A DNA stretch of 5,953 bases from an uncultured Stomatobaculum sp. Lineage in GTDB: Bacteria > Bacillota > Clostridia > Lachnospirales > Lachnospiraceae. The first letter of the stretch is position 1. Each line of letters opens with the position of its first letter. Of this stretch, positions 1 to 5,855 are shown piece after piece. The stretch spans positions 1 through 5,953 of the forward strand of contig CALLVJ010000003.1 in assembly GCA_938010625.1 (NCBI GenBank), written 5' to 3'. The notes under the pieces were generated by a model. The model did not search any database, was not told where the DNA came from, and saw only the letters and a program-made list of their open reading frames with translations. The position numbers and the translations under genes are program-made.

Positions 1-207
1 GGTTATCCGTTTGAGGTCAAAGAACAATTCGGCGCCTCCGTCTATGAGATGGGGGATGACGGCGCGAAGCTCACGCTCACGGCGACCAGAACAGGCAGCG
101 CCAGGAAACCAGAGGGCGAGGAAGTGGACATCAGCGATGAGCTCGCGGGCAGCGACCGGAAGGAATTGCCGCAAAAGGAGTTTTCTGACATCATCGAGAA
201 ACTTTGA
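1..207 (+). CDS. C-terminal fragment of an unrecognised protein
   Basis: The window opens inside a reading frame (frame 1) that runs 68 codons without a stop and ends at TGA 205-207. The residues begin GYPFEVKEQFGASVYEM and end KEFSDIIEKL. The fragment is hydrophilic, with an acidic stretch around PEGEEVDISDEL, and has no membrane segment or motif that I recognise. It is supported as coding by its position: the next gene starts only 21 bp downstream with its own ribosome binding site, as expected within one transcript. The function is unknown. By proximity it may belong with the envelope protein that follows, but that is inference only. Confidence 0.6.
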   Translation, partial: GYPFEVKEQFGASVYEMGDDGAKLTLTATRTGSARKPEGEEVDISDELAGSDRKELPQKEFSDIIEKL

Positions 208-228
208 GCGGAGAAATGGGGGAATGGG

Positions 229-2430
229 ATGTATTGCAGGTATTGCGGCGCGGAGTTGAAATCAGGTGCAAAGTTCTGTATGCAATGCGGGAGGCGGATT
301 GAACCGGTCAGCGCGGTGACACCGACGAAAGCAGACAGAGCCGCAGAGGAGCAGAATACAGATATGACTGCGGACATACATGAAAATCAGTCGGAATCGG
401 AGGCAAAAACAGAAACAAGGTTGGAACCCAGCGTAGGGACAGCTTCGGCGGGCAAAGCATCAGCGGATGACGGCAGCTCCGGCGGCGCCAAGAAGTTGCT
501 GCTTCTGATTCCGCTCATTCTGCTGCTCACAGGTGCGGGTGTGGTGTTTGGCATCCATATCGGTTCTCGGCAGACAGGCCCGACAGAGAGCAGCAGTGCC
601 GTGGGCAGCGTGGCGGATACGACAGTTGAAAGCGCGGCGCTTGGCCGCGGAGAAGCAGCGACCGGGACTGGCGACGGGGCAGATGGAAAGGGGCAAATTG
701 GAGAGAAGCGCGAGGAAAAGCTGGCGCTCGCAGCCGAGAATACGGAACTCGGGACATTGCAGCGAAAGATTGCAGAGCTGAATCACATGGCAGCGGCAGC
801 ACAGCGCATTGATCTCTCTGTGGTCAATCATTCGGTAGGCGCGCGAAATCCGAGCGAGTGCTGGAATCCGGATCTTTTCTATACGCTCGAGGGCTATGAG
901 AGCCATCCGGGCTATGTGAACAAGAACCTGTGCCGCCTTGAGCAGAAGCAGCTCGTCAATGCAGCGACCGGCAACCGGATTGACTATGTCATCTACATCA
1001 ATCCGAACGATGGCGTCGCGAATAAGATTGTCGCGATTGAATATCTGGTCAGCGGAAGTCTGCAGGTCACGGAATATTACTATGACGCGAACCGAATGCC
1101 GCGCTTTGTCTATCGGTACGATATTGACAACTATGTCGCAGGCTATGCGGCGCCGGACAAGCCGGGGGAGCGCTTTCTCTTCAGCAGCGACACACTGCTC
1201 ACCTGGCGCGCAGTCAAGGAGGACGGCTTCAAGTGGAACTGTGTGGCAAATGCAGCCGAGGGCGAGCGCCTTCGAAAAGCCTGGCCGGCCAATACGATCT
1301 TTCTCTATCAAAATGAGAGTTCGGATATGCGGCGCGCGTTTGACGAGCGGGAATCCATCGTGCTGAATGCCGCCTACAATACCTATGAGACCGTGATGAA
1401 CGCGCAGAATCTGACGAGCATCAGCGGGTACGCCTATGACGAACAGGGACAAGGCATCGGTGCGGCAACAGTTCGACTGTACAGGAATGAGGACAGCAAA
1501 CTGCTCTATGAGAGTCAGACTGATGCGGAAGGCAGGTACCAGATTTTCGTGCCGAGCGAGGCGAGGCAGTATATGCTGCAGATCGCAAAGCAGCCCTATC
1601 AGGCCTGTGAAATATACGGCGTCGGTGTGGAGAGCGACCAACTGGTCGCCTACCAGACGCCGGTCTACCTGTTTCCAAGTGGTGGCGCGGCAATCAGTTA
1701 CCGGCTGAAACTCGGCGATGCGCTTCATTACAATGAGAGCCGCAGTGGTATGCAGACTGTCATTGCCTCGGCCATCAACCTGCGCGCTGGTGTCAACAAC
1801 CGCACGGGCAGCATTGTCGCGACGGCAAAGACCGATGCGTCGGGTGAGGCGTGTGTGCAGCTCAGCCCCGGCATCTACACCGTAGAGCTGATTGCGAGCG
1901 GCTATGAGACAGTCTACGACACGTTGGTCGCACGGCGGGATGGCGAGACCGAGCGGGAATTTTTCGCGGCGCCGACGGTCGGCGCGGGGCAGATATCGAT
2001 TGTCCTGACCTGGGGCGCTGTGCCCGCAGATCTCGACTCCCACCTGTTTATGCAGCGCGGCACTGAGACCTCGCATGTCTGGTTCGGCGACAAGGAAGAT
2101 ACATTTGGCAATGATCTCGATGTCGACGACACGAGTTCCTATGGGCCGGAGACGGTGACGATCAAGCAGTTCTCGGCGGCGGATTACTATAAGTACTGTG
2201 TCTTTGACTTCACAAACGGCGTGCGGGAGAATATGCAGAGCTATGAGCTCTCGAACTCGGGTGCGACGGTGCAGGTCTACACAGATCAGGGACTTGTGGC
2301 GACCTACCATGTCCCGACGAACCGACCGGGGGTGGTCTGGGAAATTTTCGAGATCCGAAACGGCAGAATTACGCCGATTCAGCGCTATTACAACTATGTG
2401 AGCAGTCAGGACTGGTGGATGCACGGTTAA
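229..2430 (+). CDS. Zinc-ribbon, single-pass membrane protein with two carboxypeptidase-regulatory-like domains and a YfaP-like C-terminus
   Basis: The protein has 733 residues. The ATG at 229 follows GGGGGA (218-223) by 5 nt, and the zinc ribbon starts at residue 3, so this start is well supported. Domains in order: a CxxC-x10-CxxC zinc ribbon (C3, C6, C17, C20); a low-complexity linker of about 60 residues; a transmembrane helix at about 90-111 preceded by K88-K89; a Ser/Gly/Ala-rich stretch; a short helical segment at about 159-193; an unrecognised Tyr/Asp-rich region at about 200-395; a carboxypeptidase-regulatory-like fold at about 396-475 (TDAEGRYQIFVP); a second at about 510-575 (SPGIYTVELIASGYE); and a YfaP/DUF2135-like domain at about 587-715 with DLDSH (601-605) and LDVDDTSSYGPETVTI (630 onward). 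The charge pattern puts the zinc ribbon in the cytoplasm and the rest outside, a topology like TcaA/YvbJ proteins. No signal peptidase site is seen. The role is unknown; a cell-surface binding or signalling protein is an inference. Confidence 0.9.
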   Translation: MYCRYCGAELKSGAKFCMQCGRRIEPVSAVTPTKADRAAEEQNTDMTADIHENQSESEAKTETRLEPSVGTASAGKASADDGSSGGAKKLLLLIPLILLLTGAGVVFGIHIGSRQTGPTESSSAVGSVADTTVESAALGRGEAATGTGDGADGKGQIGEKREEKLALAAENTELGTLQRKIAELNHMAAAAQRIDLSVVNHSVGARNPSECWNPDLFYTLEGYESHPGYVNKNLCRLEQKQLVNAATGNRIDYVIYINPNDGVANKIVAIEYLVSGSLQVTEYYYDANRMPRFVYRYDIDNYVAGYAAPDKPGERFLFSSDTLLTWRAVKEDGFKWNCVANAAEGERLRKAWPANTIFLYQNESSDMRRAFDERESIVLNAAYNTYETVMNAQNLTSISGYAYDEQGQGIGAATVRLYRNEDSKLLYESQTDAEGRYQIFVPSEARQYMLQIAKQPYQACEIYGVGVESDQLVAYQTPVYLFPSGGAAISYRLKLGDALHYNESRSGMQTVIASAINLRAGVNNRTGSIVATAKTDASGEACVQLSPGIYTVELIASGYETVYDTLVARRDGETEREFFAAPTVGAGQISIVLTWGAVPADLDSHLFMQRGTETSHVWFGDKEDTFGNDLDVDDTSSYGPETVTIKQFSAADYYKYCVFDFTNGVRENMQSYELSNSGATVQVYTDQGLVATYHVPTNRPGVVWEIFEIRNGRITPIQRYYNYVSSQDWWMHG

Positions 2431-2445
2431 AGAGGGATTCCTTCC

Positions 2446-2474
2446 TTGCATTTTTCCGGGTACACGGGTAGAAT
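2446..2474 (+). promoter_or_regulatory. Sigma-A-type promoter of the gap operon
   Basis: The -35 element is TTGCAT (2446-2451), followed by a 17-bp spacer and the -10 element TAGAAT (2469-2474, five of six consensus bases). Transcription would start near 2481, giving a 5' leader of about 43 nt before gap. The optimal spacing and the position in the only gap upstream of a normally highly expressed gene support the call, although the -35 matches only TTG of the consensus. A second -10-like GATAAT at 2485-2490 has no partner -35. No strong terminator separates this promoter from the preceding gene, so read-through from upstream is possible. Confidence 0.65.
2457..2470 (+). repeat. CGGGTA direct repeat inside the gap promoter
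   Basis: CGGGTA occurs at 2457-2462 and again at 2465-2470, separated by CA, so the period is 8 bp. The pair fills the promoter spacer and runs into the -10 hexamer. A protein bound here would block RNA polymerase. CggR of Bacillus recognises CGGGAC-containing direct repeats, but these copies lack the TGTC half and the period is different, so equivalence cannot be claimed. Six-base repeats can occur by chance. Confidence 0.3.
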
Positions 2475-2523
2475 GAAATAGATAGATAATGTATTTCCGC
2501 AGCAGATACAGGAGGATAAAGCC

Positions 2524-3549
2524 ATGGTTAAGGTTGCGATTAACGGATTTGGACGCATTGGACGTCTCGCGTTCCGTCAGATGTTTGAGACCGAGGGCTA
2601 TGAAGTCGTTGCCATCAACGATCTCACGAAGCCGGAGATGCTCGCGCATCTTTTGAAATATGACACTTCGCAGGGAAGCTTCCTCGGCAAGATTGGAGAG
2701 GGCAAGCACACGGTCGAGGCTGGTGAGGATTCCATCACCGTTGACGGCAAGAAGATCACAATTTACAAGGAGGCAGATGCAAAGAACCTTCCATGGAAGG
2801 CTCTGGATGTCGATGTCGTCCTGGAGTGCACGGGCTTCTATACCTCGAAGGAGAAGGCTTCAGCGCACCTCGAGGCTGGCGCAAAGAAGGTTGTCATTTC
2901 TGCACCGGCTGGCAATGACCTGCCGACCATTGTCTTTAACGCCAACGAGAAGACGCTGACCAAGGAGGACAAGATCATCTCTGCGGCGTCCTGCACGACG
3001 AACTGCCTCGCACCGATGGCAAAGGCACTGAACGACTACGCGCCGATTCAGTCCGGTATCATGAGCACGATCCACGCTTACACCGGCGACCAGATGATTC
3101 TTGACGGCCCGCAGAGAAAGGGTGACCTGAGAAGATCCAGAGCTGGCGCAGCGAACATTGTTCCGAACTCGACTGGCGCAGCAAAGGCAATCGGCCTCGT
3201 GATTCCGGAGCTGAATGGCAAGCTGATCGGTTCCGCGCAGCGCGTCCCGGTCACGACCGGCTCCACGACCATCTTAGTCGCAGTTGTCGCAAAGAATGAG
3301 GTCACGAAGGAAGAGATCAATGCGGCGATGAAGGCAGCCTCCAACGAGTCCTTCGGCTATAATACGGATCAGATTGTCTCCTCCGATGTCATCGGCATGC
3401 GCTACGGCTCCCTTTTCGATGCGACCCAGACCATGGTCAGCAAGATTGCAGACGGCTGCTATCAGGTGCAGGTTGTCTCCTGGTATGACAACGAGAACTC
3501 CTATACGAGCCAGATGGTTCGCACGATCAAGTACTTCGCAGAGCTGTAA
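2524..3549 (+). CDS. gap: Glyceraldehyde-3-phosphate dehydrogenase, type I, NAD-dependent
   Basis: The enzyme has 341 residues, normal for the family. It oxidises glyceraldehyde-3-phosphate with NAD+ and phosphate to 1,3-bisphosphoglycerate in the cytoplasm, as a tetramer. The Rossmann dinucleotide motif is NGFGRIGR (7-14). Asp33 in INDL lies at the end of the second beta strand, where acidic residues favour NAD over NADP. The catalytic cysteine is Cys157 in [12 protein letters not shown], and the partner base is His184 in [10 protein letters not shown]. The S-loop [21 protein letters not shown] resembles versions from lactic acid bacteria and Clostridia and lacks the Leu-Pro pair of Bacillus stearothermophilus GAPDH. 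The C-terminal [14 protein letters not shown] signature is intact. The start follows a perfect AGGAGG (2510-2515) by 8 nt. It is the first gene of the operon with pgk and tpiA, from which it is separated by an intrinsic terminator. Confidence 0.98.
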   Translation: MVKVAINGFGRIGRLAFRQMFETEGYEVVAINDLTKPEMLAHLLKYDTSQGSFLGKIGEGKHTVEAGEDSITVDGKKITIYKEADAKNLPWKALDVDVVLECTGFYTSKEKASAHLEAGAKKVVISAPAGNDLPTIVFNANEKTLTKEDKIISAASCTTNCLAPMAKALNDYAPIQSGIMSTIHAYTGDQMILDGPQRKGDLRRSRAGAANIVPNSTGAAKAIGLVIPELNGKLIGSAQRVPVTTGSTTILVAVVAKNEVTKEEINAAMKAASNESFGYNTDQIVSSDVIGMRYGSLFDATQTMVSKIADGCYQVQVVSWYDNENSYTSQMVRTIKYFAEL

Positions 3550-3575
3550 AGCGCTGCTTTTGCAAGGCGACTCTC

Positions 3576-3610
3576 GCGGGTCCGGTCTTTTGGACCGGAT
3601 CCGCTTTTTT
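3576..3610 (+). terminator. Intrinsic terminator between gap and pgk
   Basis: The arms 3576-3587 and 3593-3604 pair over 12 bp, with a single G-U pair, around a five-base TTTTG loop. Six T residues (3605-3610) follow directly. The hairpin starts 27 bp after the gap stop codon, and the T run ends 22 bp before the pgk ATG. This is a textbook Rho-independent terminator by sequence. Because no promoter is visible between it and pgk, it more likely attenuates the operon than ends it: it would yield an abundant gap transcript and a smaller amount of gap-pgk-tpiA transcript. The same hairpin would also protect the 3' end of the gap mRNA. Confidence 0.9.
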
Positions 3611-3632
3611 ATGACAACGACGGAGGAAAACA

Positions 3633-4865
3633 ATGTTAAACAAGAAAACCGTGGATGATCTCAGAGACTTAAGGGGAAAGAAAGTGCTGGTGCGCTGCGA
3701 TTTCAATGTGCCGTTAAAGGACGGTGTGATTCAGAACTATAACCGCATTGATGGCGCACTGCCGACCATAAAGAAGCTCCTCAGCCAGGGGGCAAAGGTG
3801 ATTCTCTGCTCCCACCTCGGCAAGCCAAAGGGCGAGCCGCTTCCGGAGATGAGCCTCGCACCGGTTGCACCGGCACTCGCGGAGCGTCTTGGCGTCCCGG
3901 TGAAATTTATTTCCCACCCGCGTGTGACCGGCGAGGAGACACAGAAGGCGGCGGACAGCCTGAAGGACGGCGAAGTGCTGCTCCTCGAGAACACGCGTTA
4001 CCGCGCGGAGGAGACAAAATATGGCAAGGATGAGGCGGCAGAGAAGTACGCCAGGGAGCTCGCAGCGCTCTGCGACGACGGCATTTTTGTCGACGACGCG
4101 TTTGGCACCGCGCACCGCGCGCATTGCTCGAATGTCGGCGTCACGAAGTACTGCAAGGAGAATGTGGTAGGCTATCTGATGGAGAAGGAAATCCGCTTCC
4201 TTGGCCAGGCGGTCGAGAATCCGGTGCGCCCGTTTGTGGCGATCCTCGGTGGCGCGAAAGTCTCGGACAAGCTGAATGTGATCAACAACCTGCTCGACAA
4301 GGTCGACACGCTGATCATTGGCGGCGGCATGGCATATACTTTCTTAAAGGCAGAGGGACAGAGCATCGGCAATTCGCTCTGCGAGGAGGATAAGCTCTCG
4401 TACTGCCTTGATATGTTGAAAAAGGCGAAGGAAAGAAATGTGAAGCTCCTGCTCCCGGTGGATCATGTCGCAGCAGAGAAGTTTGCGGCGGATGCGCCGC
4501 ACAAGGTGGCGGAGCAGATTCCGGACGGCTATATGGGACTTGACATCGGCCCGAAGACCATTCAGCGCTTCACAGAGGCACTGCAGGGGGCAAAGACCGT
4601 GGTTTGGAACGGTCCGATGGGTGTCTTTGAGTTTGATGCTTTTGCGGCAGGCACGCTCGCAGTCTGCAAGGCGGTTGCAGAGCTGAAAGATGCGACAACT
4701 GTGGTCGGCGGCGGCGACTCGGTAAATGCTGTGAAGCGCCTTGGTTTTGCAGATCGAATGACACATATCTCGACCGGCGGCGGCGCGTCGCTAGAATTCC
4801 TCGAGGGCAAAGAGCTTCCGGGCGTTGCGGCAGCAGACAATAAGGACGGAAGGAGTGGAAGATGA
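3633..4865 (+). CDS. pgk: Phosphoglycerate kinase
   Basis: The enzyme has 410 residues against a usual 390-400. It transfers the acyl phosphate of 1,3-bisphosphoglycerate to ADP, giving ATP and 3-phosphoglycerate, as a cytoplasmic two-lobed monomer. N-lobe substrate residues are visible: RCDFNVPL (21-28), Arg38 in NYNRID, His61 in SHLGKPKG, Arg122 in LLENTRYR and Arg162 in [11 protein letters not shown]. The usual SHLGRPKG arginine is Lys64 here, a conservative change that I believe is common in Clostridia. Nucleotide-lobe motifs are GGAKVSDK (206-213), WNGPMGVFE (325-333), GGGDS (359-363) and [19 protein letters not shown]. The extra length is a polar C-terminal tail, [12 protein letters not shown], whose codons include the tpiA ribosome binding site. 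The start follows GGAGG (3622-3626) by 6 nt. The gene overlaps tpiA by 4 bp and is probably transcribed by read-through of the upstream terminator. Confidence 0.98.
   Translation: MLNKKTVDDLRDLRGKKVLVRCDFNVPLKDGVIQNYNRIDGALPTIKKLLSQGAKVILCSHLGKPKGEPLPEMSLAPVAPALAERLGVPVKFISHPRVTGEETQKAADSLKDGEVLLLENTRYRAEETKYGKDEAAEKYARELAALCDDGIFVDDAFGTAHRAHCSNVGVTKYCKENVVGYLMEKEIRFLGQAVENPVRPFVAILGGAKVSDKLNVINNLLDKVDTLIIGGGMAYTFLKAEGQSIGNSLCEEDKLSYCLDMLKKAKERNVKLLLPVDHVAAEKFAADAPHKVAEQIPDGYMGLDIGPKTIQRFTEALQGAKTVVWNGPMGVFEFDAFAAGTLAVCKAVAELKDATTVVGGGDSVNAVKRLGFADRMTHISTGGGASLEFLEGKELPGVAAADNKDGRSGR
4851..4855 (+). promoter_or_regulatory. tpiA ribosome binding site inside the pgk coding sequence
   Basis: AGGAG lies 6 nt before the tpiA ATG and is read in pgk as part of the codons GGA AGG AGT (Gly-Arg-Ser) near its C-terminus. 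Ribosomes finishing pgk would pass over this site and stop at the TGA that overlaps the tpiA ATG. This arrangement favours translational coupling and near-equal synthesis of the two enzymes. Confidence 0.75.
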
Positions 4866-5614
4866 GAAGAAAGATCATTGCTGGAAACTGGAAGATGAAT
4901 ATGACGCCGACCGAGGCGAAGGCACTTGCGATGACACTCGCGCCGCTCGTCAGAAATCCGGAAGTCGATGTAGTCTACTGTGTGCCATTCATTGATATTT
5001 TTCCGGTCAGGGAAGTGATTGCCGGCACTGCGGTGCATCTCGGCGCGGAAAATGTTTACTTTGAAGAGAAGGGCGCCTATACCGGCGAGACTTCCCCCGC
5101 GATGTTAAAGGACGCAGGCGTCGAATATGTGATCATTGGCCACTCGGAGCGCAGAGGTTATTTTAACGAGACCGATGAGATCATCAACAAGAAACTCTTA
5201 AAGCTCCTTGAGCACCAGTTCAAGCCAATCCTCTGCTGCGGAGAGAGTCTCGCCCAGCGCGAGGCGGGCGTCACGATGGACTTCATCCGGATGCAGTTAA
5301 AGCTCGCATTCCAGGGTGTCAGCGCCTCGGACGCTGCGAAAGTCACGATTGCCTATGAGCCGATCTGGGCGATCGGCACGGGCAAGACGGCGAGCGTTGC
5401 CCAGGCAGAGGAAGTGTGCCGGGGCATTCGCGAGACTGTGAAGGAACTCTACGGCGAAGGGGTTGCAGCGGAAATTCGCATCCAGTACGGCGGCTCGATG
5501 AATGAGAAAAACTGCAAGGAGCTGCTCGGCGAGCCGGACATTGACGGCGGGCTGATTGGCGGCGCCTCTTTGAAGCCGGAATTCGGGCATATTGTGAACT
5601 ACAAAGCTCTCTGA
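4862..5614 (+). CDS. tpiA: Triose-phosphate isomerase
   Basis: The enzyme has 250 residues, the standard length for this TIM-barrel dimer. It interconverts dihydroxyacetone phosphate and glyceraldehyde-3-phosphate in the cytoplasm, feeding the GAPDH encoded two genes upstream. All catalytic residues are present: Asn9 and Lys11 in GNWKMN, His94 in IIGHSERR, and Glu166 in [14 protein letters not shown], which also holds the flexible loop 6. Phosphate-binding motifs YGGSMN (209-214) and [11 protein letters not shown] (228 onward) are intact. The ATG overlaps the pgk stop codon as ATGA. An earlier in-frame start is unlikely because the GNWKMN motif already sits at the usual distance from the N-terminus. 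A strong terminator begins 11 bp after the stop, so tpiA ends the operon. No phosphoglycerate mutase or enolase gene follows. Confidence 0.98.
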   Translation: MRRKIIAGNWKMNMTPTEAKALAMTLAPLVRNPEVDVVYCVPFIDIFPVREVIAGTAVHLGAENVYFEEKGAYTGETSPAMLKDAGVEYVIIGHSERRGYFNETDEIINKKLLKLLEHQFKPILCCGESLAQREAGVTMDFIRMQLKLAFQGVSASDAAKVTIAYEPIWAIGTGKTASVAQAEEVCRGIRETVKELYGEGVAAEIRIQYGGSMNEKNCKELLGEPDIDGGLIGGASLKPEFGHIVNYKAL

Positions 5615-5624
5615 GATACTTTGC

Positions 5625-5657
5625 AAAACGGCGCAGCTGAGGCTGCGCCGTTTTTTT
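5625..5657 (+). terminator. Intrinsic terminator of the glycolytic operon
   Basis: The arms 5625-5637 and 5642-5654 form a perfect 13-bp stem, with GGCGCAGC as the GC-rich core, around a TGAG tetraloop. Seven T residues (5651-5657) follow, four of them pairing with the AAAA at the base of the stem. It lies just after tpiA and separates the operon from the next transcription unit. On the minus strand the T run would be only four bases, so strong bidirectional action is not expected. Confidence 0.95.
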
Positions 5658-5665
5658 GAGACTGA

Positions 5666-5694
5666 TTGACAGAAATAGAGTAGCGGTGTATTAT
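5666..5694 (+). promoter_or_regulatory. Distal sigma-A promoter (P1) of the secreted-protein gene
   Basis: A perfect -35 TTGACA (5666-5671) is followed by a 17-bp spacer and the -10 element TATTAT (5689-5694, five of six). This is the best consensus promoter in the window. It lies directly after the operon terminator. Transcription would start near 5701, giving a leader of about 155 nt before the ATG at 5856. The leader contains the GTTCA repeats and a T-rich run at 5777-5783. Confidence 0.75.
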
Positions 5695-5701
5695 GTCATT
5701 G

Positions 5702-5713
5702 GTTCACTGGAAC
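5702..5713. repeat. GTTC-ACTG-GAAC inverted repeat at the P1 start site
   Basis: GTTC and GAAC form a perfect 4+4 dyad around ACTG, and its left half extends to GTTCA. It covers about +1 to +12 of P1, a position where a bound protein would block transcription. It is not a Bacillus-type LexA box, which has the halves in the opposite order (GAAC-N4-GTTC). The short arms mean chance occurrence is possible. The case rests on the further copies of the same half-site downstream. Confidence 0.35.
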
Positions 5714-5752
5714 ACAGAGCCTCTGGCAAAGCAGCTGTGGAAACTGACAGAA

Positions 5753-5771
5753 AAAGTTCACGGAAAGTTCA
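5753..5771 (+). repeat. AAAGTTCA direct repeat upstream of P2
   Basis: The eight-base sequence AAAGTTCA occurs at 5753-5760 and 5764-5771, exactly 11 bp apart, so both copies face the same side of the helix. The pair ends 10 bp before the -35 hexamer of P2, about -64 to -46 relative to its start. This is a usual position for an activator. Eleven-bp direct repeats of this kind are typical of OmpR/PhoB-family response regulators. The identity of the regulator is not shown. Confidence 0.5.
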
Positions 5772-5781
5772 GCTACTTTTT

Positions 5782-5810
5782 TTGAGTGTATCTGCCATCT
5801 ATGGTAAAAT
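5782..5810 (+). promoter_or_regulatory. Proximal sigma-A promoter (P2) of the secreted-protein gene
   Basis: The -35 element TTGAGT (5782-5787, TTGA matching) is separated by 17 bp from the -10 element TAAAAT (5805-5810, five of six). A TG one base upstream (5802-5803) makes it an extended -10. Transcription would start near 5817, giving a leader of about 40 nt before the ATG at 5856. The imperfect -35 fits a promoter helped by an activator bound at the upstream repeats. Confidence 0.75.
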
Positions 5811-5825
5811 GAACCCATTCTGAAC
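5810..5825 (-). repeat. TGAAC direct repeat over the P2 start site
   Basis: TGAAC occurs at 5810-5814 and 5821-5825, again exactly 11 bp apart. TGAAC is the reverse complement of GTTCA, so this pair points the opposite way to the pair at 5753-5771. It overlaps the last base of the P2 -10 hexamer and the predicted start site, where binding would repress. Five-base units are short, so the matching period and shared half-site carry the argument. Confidence 0.4.
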
Positions 5826-5855
5826 AATCATCAACAGGAAAAGCGAGGTGTTACT

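Larger units (their letters stand above)
5693..5785 (+). other. Possible 30-codon reading frame between tpiA and the secreted-protein gene
   Basis: The frame opens with ATG at 5693 and ends at TGA 5783-5785. The predicted peptide begins MSLVHWNTEPLAKQLW and ends KFSYFF; it is lysine- and aromatic-rich and could form an amphipathic helix. Against it, the ATG overlaps the P1 -10 hexamer, so a P1 transcript would start downstream of the start codon, and the upstream GCGGTG is only a weak ribosome binding site. The frame also contains the GTTCA repeats, which look regulatory. It is recorded because it fills most of an otherwise gene-free gap. I do not regard it as an established gene. Confidence 0.12.

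Noticed and set aside
2485..2490. Second -10 element (GATAAT) for gap
   Set aside because: No -35-like hexamer lies 16-18 bp upstream (ACACGG is at the 17-bp position), so the TAGAAT at 2469 is preferred.
460..2709. A 749-codon open frame on the minus strand covering most of the 733-residue gene and the start of gap
   Set aside because: It is codon-phase aligned with the + strand genes, so its stops could arise only from in-frame TTA, CTA or TCA codons, which the + strand gene does not use after position 462. Its translation is Arg/His/Cys-rich without domains, while the + strand product has clear ones. It reflects codon bias, not a gene.
3548..3560. Small hairpin AAAGC-GCT-GCTTT at the gap stop codon
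   Set aside because: The five-pair stem is mostly AU with a three-base loop and is too weak to matter next to the strong terminator 16 bp downstream.
3611..3658. Short frame [15 protein letters not shown] overlapping the pgk start, as a possible leader peptide
   Set aside because: Its ATG directly follows the terminator T run and has no ribosome binding site. The GGAGG at 3622-3626 serves the pgk ATG at 3633.
3825..3827. Loss of a substrate arginine in phosphoglycerate kinase (Lys64 in SHLGKPKG)
   Set aside because: Lysine keeps the positive charge and, as I recall, this variant occurs in clostridial enzymes. All other active-site residues are intact, so the enzyme is judged functional.
5702..5713. 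LexA/SOS box
   Set aside because: Bacillus-type LexA boxes have GAAC-N4-GTTC. Here the halves are reversed (GTTC-N4-GAAC), so the dyad is not an SOS box.
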